From Clostridia bacterium (GTDB taxonomy: Bacteria > Bacillota > Clostridia > Oscillospirales > CAG-272), in NCBI GenBank assembly GCA_900753295.1, contig CAADYQ010000158.1:1-6668 (forward strand): a DNA stretch of 6,668 nucleotides. The letters are read 5' to 3'. The notes under the pieces were generated by a model that was not told where the DNA came from, did not search any database, and worked only from the letters and a program-made list of their open reading frames with translations. Below, in pieces: positions 5,229 to 6,668 of this stretch. A program made the translations under genes and the position numbers. The stretch's first letter is position 1; each line of letters begins with the position of its first letter.

Positions 5229-5268
5229 AGCACGGCGGTGCGACCGCCGGGCGGAAAGGTGCTTTTTT
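5227..5268 (+). terminator. Intrinsic terminator after the zinc-ribbon gene
   Basis: AAAGCAC (5227-5233) pairs with GTGCTTT (5259-5265). Inside it GGCGGT (5234-5239) pairs with ACCGCC (5243-5248) around a GCG loop, leaving a 10-base bulge on the 3' side. A run of six T ends it (5263-5268). It overlaps the stop codon of the gene. Confidence 0.8.
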
Positions 5269-5272
5269 CATC

Positions 5273-5312
5273 AAAAAAATACCGATAAAAATTAAAAAAA
5301 CGATATTTTTTT
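5273..5312. repeat. AT-rich inverted repeat upstream of the transaldolase promoter
   Basis: AAAAAAATACCG (5273-5284) and CGATATTTTTTT (5301-5312) are reverse complements with a single mismatch, separated by 16 A-rich bases. The right arm ends where the -35 region of the transaldolase promoter would be. It could be a protein-binding site, curved upstream DNA, or a degenerate terminator. Confidence 0.4.
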
Positions 5313-5334
5313 CACCGTTTCCGGGGAGTATAAT
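5306..5334 (+). promoter_or_regulatory. Probable transaldolase promoter (good -10, poor -35)
   Basis: A consensus TATAAT lies at 5329-5334. At 17-base spacing upstream there is only TTTTTT (5306-5311), a weak -35, though A/T-rich upstream DNA could help. The preceding terminator at 5227-5268 means the transaldolase gene needs its own promoter. The leader then contains a TGCCGC/GCGGCA hairpin (5351-5371) just before the RBS. Confidence 0.45.
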
Positions 5335-5393
5335 TATCCTGTGAAAGAAGTGCCGCTGCATATCCGCGGCATATCATAACGAGGTGAATCAAA

Positions 5394-6047
5394 ATGAAAC
5401 TGTTTATCGATACCGCTAATGTTGACGAGATACGCGCGGCGGCTGAGCTGGGCGTTATCTGCGGAGTCACCACCAATCCTTCGCTCATCGCACGCGAGGG
5501 CAGGGATTTTGTGAGTGTTATAAAGGAGATCACCACTATCGTGGACGGTCCCATAAGCGCCGAGGTCGTTGCTCCCGGTGCTGCCGGAATGGTAGCCGAG
5601 GCACGCAAGCTCGCCGCGATCAATAAAAATATCGTAATAAAGATACCCGTTACCGCCGAGGGACTCAAGGCTGTACATATCCTCTCCGGAGAGGGCATAC
5701 ACACAAATGTAACGCTTATATTCAGCGCGGCGCAGGCGCTGCTTGCCGCAAGAGCCGGAGCTACGTATGTAAGCCCGTTCATCGGCAGACTTGACGATAT
5801 TTCGGACGACGGTATGTCGGTCGTGAGCGACATAGCGGAGATATTCGACGTTCACGGTATCAGCACCGAGATAATTGCCGCAAGCATACGCGGTCCGCAG
5901 GATGTGACCGATGCCGCAAAATGCGGCGCGGACATCGCTACCGTGCCCTATAAGGTAATAATGCAGATGCTCCACCATCCGCTTACCGACAGCGGCATCG
6001 AGCGCTTCAACCACGACTGGGCTGAAGCCTTCGGCGATAAGAAATAA
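5394..6047 (+). CDS. tal: Transaldolase, small TalC/FSA-like subfamily
   Basis: The ATG at 5394 has GAGGTG (5381-5386) 7 bases upstream. The 217-residue length is normal for the single-domain TalC/fructose-6-phosphate-aldolase-like group of (beta/alpha)8 enzymes. Visible signatures are LFIDTAN (3-9, Asp6), GVTTNPSLI (24-32), the Schiff-base lysine Lys83 in VIKIPVT (81-87) and SPFIGRLDD (127-135). Two positions separate transaldolases from true fructose-6-phosphate aldolases. In SAEVV the residue aligned with E. coli FSA Gln59 is Glu57. In SPFIGR the residue aligned with FSA Tyr131 is Phe129. Both are transaldolase-type. The expected reaction is transfer of a dihydroxyacetone unit between sedoheptulose-7-phosphate and glyceraldehyde-3-phosphate, giving erythrose-4-phosphate and fructose-6-phosphate, in the cytosol (non-oxidative pentose phosphate pathway). 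The gene is monocistronic, between terminators at 5268 and 6064. Confidence 0.95.
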   Translation: MKLFIDTANVDEIRAAAELGVICGVTTNPSLIAREGRDFVSVIKEITTIVDGPISAEVVAPGAAGMVAEARKLAAINKNIVIKIPVTAEGLKAVHILSGEGIHTNVTLIFSAAQALLAARAGATYVSPFIGRLDDISDDGMSVVSDIAEIFDVHGISTEIIAASIRGPQDVTDAAKCGADIATVPYKVIMQMLHHPLTDSGIERFNHDWAEAFGDKK

Positions 6048-6063
6048 AAGTCGGACAATATCG

Positions 6064-6115
6064 TTTCGGGGCTGAAAAACTCATTCTGAGTTTTTCAGCC
6101 CCGAAATTTATTTTT
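6064..6115. terminator. 19-bp hairpin terminator shared by convergent genes
   Basis: TTTCGGGGCTGAAAAACTC (6064-6082) pairs perfectly with 6088-6106 around an ATTCT loop. On the plus strand it is followed by TTTATTTTT (6107-6115), a good terminator for the transaldolase gene. On the minus strand the hydrolase stop codon (6110-6108) abuts it, but the tract beyond is only weakly T-rich, so termination that way may be less efficient. Confidence 0.9.
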
Positions 6116-6668
6116 GAAAATGACTGCGCATGAATCCTATGCGGCGTGCGATGCTCTCGCGCGTCACGCGCGCGTTCATGGCGATATCGTAGCCGTGGAA
6201 GGTCCCGCGTGTGTCGGCGACCGTCACCGCGGCTCCGGCAGCGGTGAGCCGTTCTGCGTATTCCGCGCCCTCGTCGTGAAGGCAGTCGTACTCGGCAAGC
6301 TCTATGTATGTGTCGGGGATCGTCTCCGGCAGCTTTGCCCGCATCGGGTCGGCGTCGGGGCAGTCCCTGCCCGCAAGATACAGCCGCCACATCACACTGT
6401 TGTTGCGCGAGTCCCAAAGAGGCGTGTCGCTGTACCGCTTTACCGAATCGCTGTCCCCTGCGGCACTGCAAACGGGATACACGAGCAGTTGAAAGCAAAG
6501 TCCTTGCGGCTTTGCCGCAACGAGGTATGTGGCAAGCGCAGCTCCGGCGCTGTCTCCGCCCACGGCAAGACGACAGCCGGGGTATTTTTCTTCGACCCAT
6601 TCAAGCGCCGCAAGGCAGTCCTCGCGTGCCGCGGGATACGGATGGCGCGGCACCAGCCGGGAATCCGG
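6108..6668 (-). CDS. Alpha/beta hydrolase, HSL/acetyl-esterase family, 5' end outside window
   Basis: On the complement the frame is open from the right edge to TAA at 6110-6108, giving the last 186 residues. The visible part begins DSRLVPRHPYPAAREDCLAA, which matches the conserved 'YRLAPEHPFPA..D..AA' block of the hormone-sensitive-lipase family. A GTG at 6653 lies inside that block and is not the true start. The nucleophile elbow GGDSAGA holds Ser40 (visible numbering). The acid lies in AEYDCLHDEGAEYAERL (Asp128) and the histidine in TFHGY (His158), so the full triad is present. The oxyanion HGGG motif is expected just beyond the right edge, with perhaps 100-130 residues missing. Members hydrolyse short-chain esters in the cytosol; the substrate cannot be told from sequence. 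The gene converges on the transaldolase gene and shares its terminator hairpin. No damage is seen. Confidence 0.9.
   Translation of the reverse strand, partial: PDSRLVPRHPYPAAREDCLAALEWVEEKYPGCRLAVGGDSAGAALATYLVAAKPQGLCFQLLVYPVCSAAGDSDSVKRYSDTPLWDSRNNSVMWRLYLAGRDCPDADPMRAKLPETIPDTYIELAEYDCLHDEGAEYAERLTAAGAAVTVADTRGTFHGYDIAMNARVTRESIARRIGFMRSHFQK

Noticed and set aside
5334..6014. 226-codon minus-strand frame over the transaldolase gene
   Set aside because: It is antisense to an unmistakable transaldolase with all catalytic motifs. Long antisense frames are common opposite GC-rich codons.
6007..6600. 197-codon minus-strand frame overlapping the hydrolase
   Set aside because: It is in another frame of the same strand as the hydrolase, is Arg-rich, runs through the shared terminator hairpin and shows no family motif.

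Overview
The window looks like chromosomal DNA of a low-to-medium-GC Gram-positive bacterium, most likely a gut-type Clostridia lineage (inference). The grounds are strong AGGAGG-type ribosome binding sites, near-consensus TTGACA/TATAAT promoters with 17-base spacers, GTG starts, intrinsic terminators with U-tracts, diacylglycerol-type lipoprotein signals and a gene set typical of Firmicutes. I recognise no mobile-element gene, tRNA, rRNA or CRISPR array.

Layout. (1) Positions 942-1, minus strand: a multi-pass membrane protein, 3' end outside the window, possibly YybS/DUF2232-like. (2) 961-1135: a divergent promoter region with three copies of a TTGCRTAAAA motif between the two -35 boxes. (3) 1098-3152, plus strand: an AT-rich unit with a promoter, a 31-codon leader ORF, an intrinsic terminator that begins at the leader's stop codon, two unrecognised lipoprotein genes sharing an identical signal-peptide DNA block, a 15-codon ORF with a strong RBS, and a UUCG-loop terminator. 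(4) 3153-3410: no convincing gene, but a segment with nested complementary arms that may be a structured RNA or leftover sequence. (5) 3411-5268, plus strand: a near-perfect promoter, an SPFH (prohibitin/stomatin-like) membrane protein, then a small two-TM protein with a C-terminal zinc ribbon, then a terminator. (6) 5329-6106, plus strand: a small transaldolase of the TalC/FSA-like subfamily, ending at a 19-bp hairpin shared with (7) a convergent minus-strand alpha/beta hydrolase (HSL/acetyl-esterase family), 5' end outside the window.

How the parts relate. The SPFH protein and the zinc-ribbon membrane protein probably form one transcription unit and may act together at the membrane, loosely like SPFH-NfeD pairs (inference). 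The transaldolase is a self-contained housekeeping gene. The lipoprotein block is the accessory part: hand counts of 60-base samples give 25-33% GC inside it and about 62% in the transaldolase gene. Its mature proteins are unrecognisable to me, and the signal-peptide duplication shows recombination or duplication with replacement of the downstream coding sequence. The most interesting hypotheses are leader-ORF-controlled attenuation of this block and its modular 'same signal peptide, different mature domain' construction.
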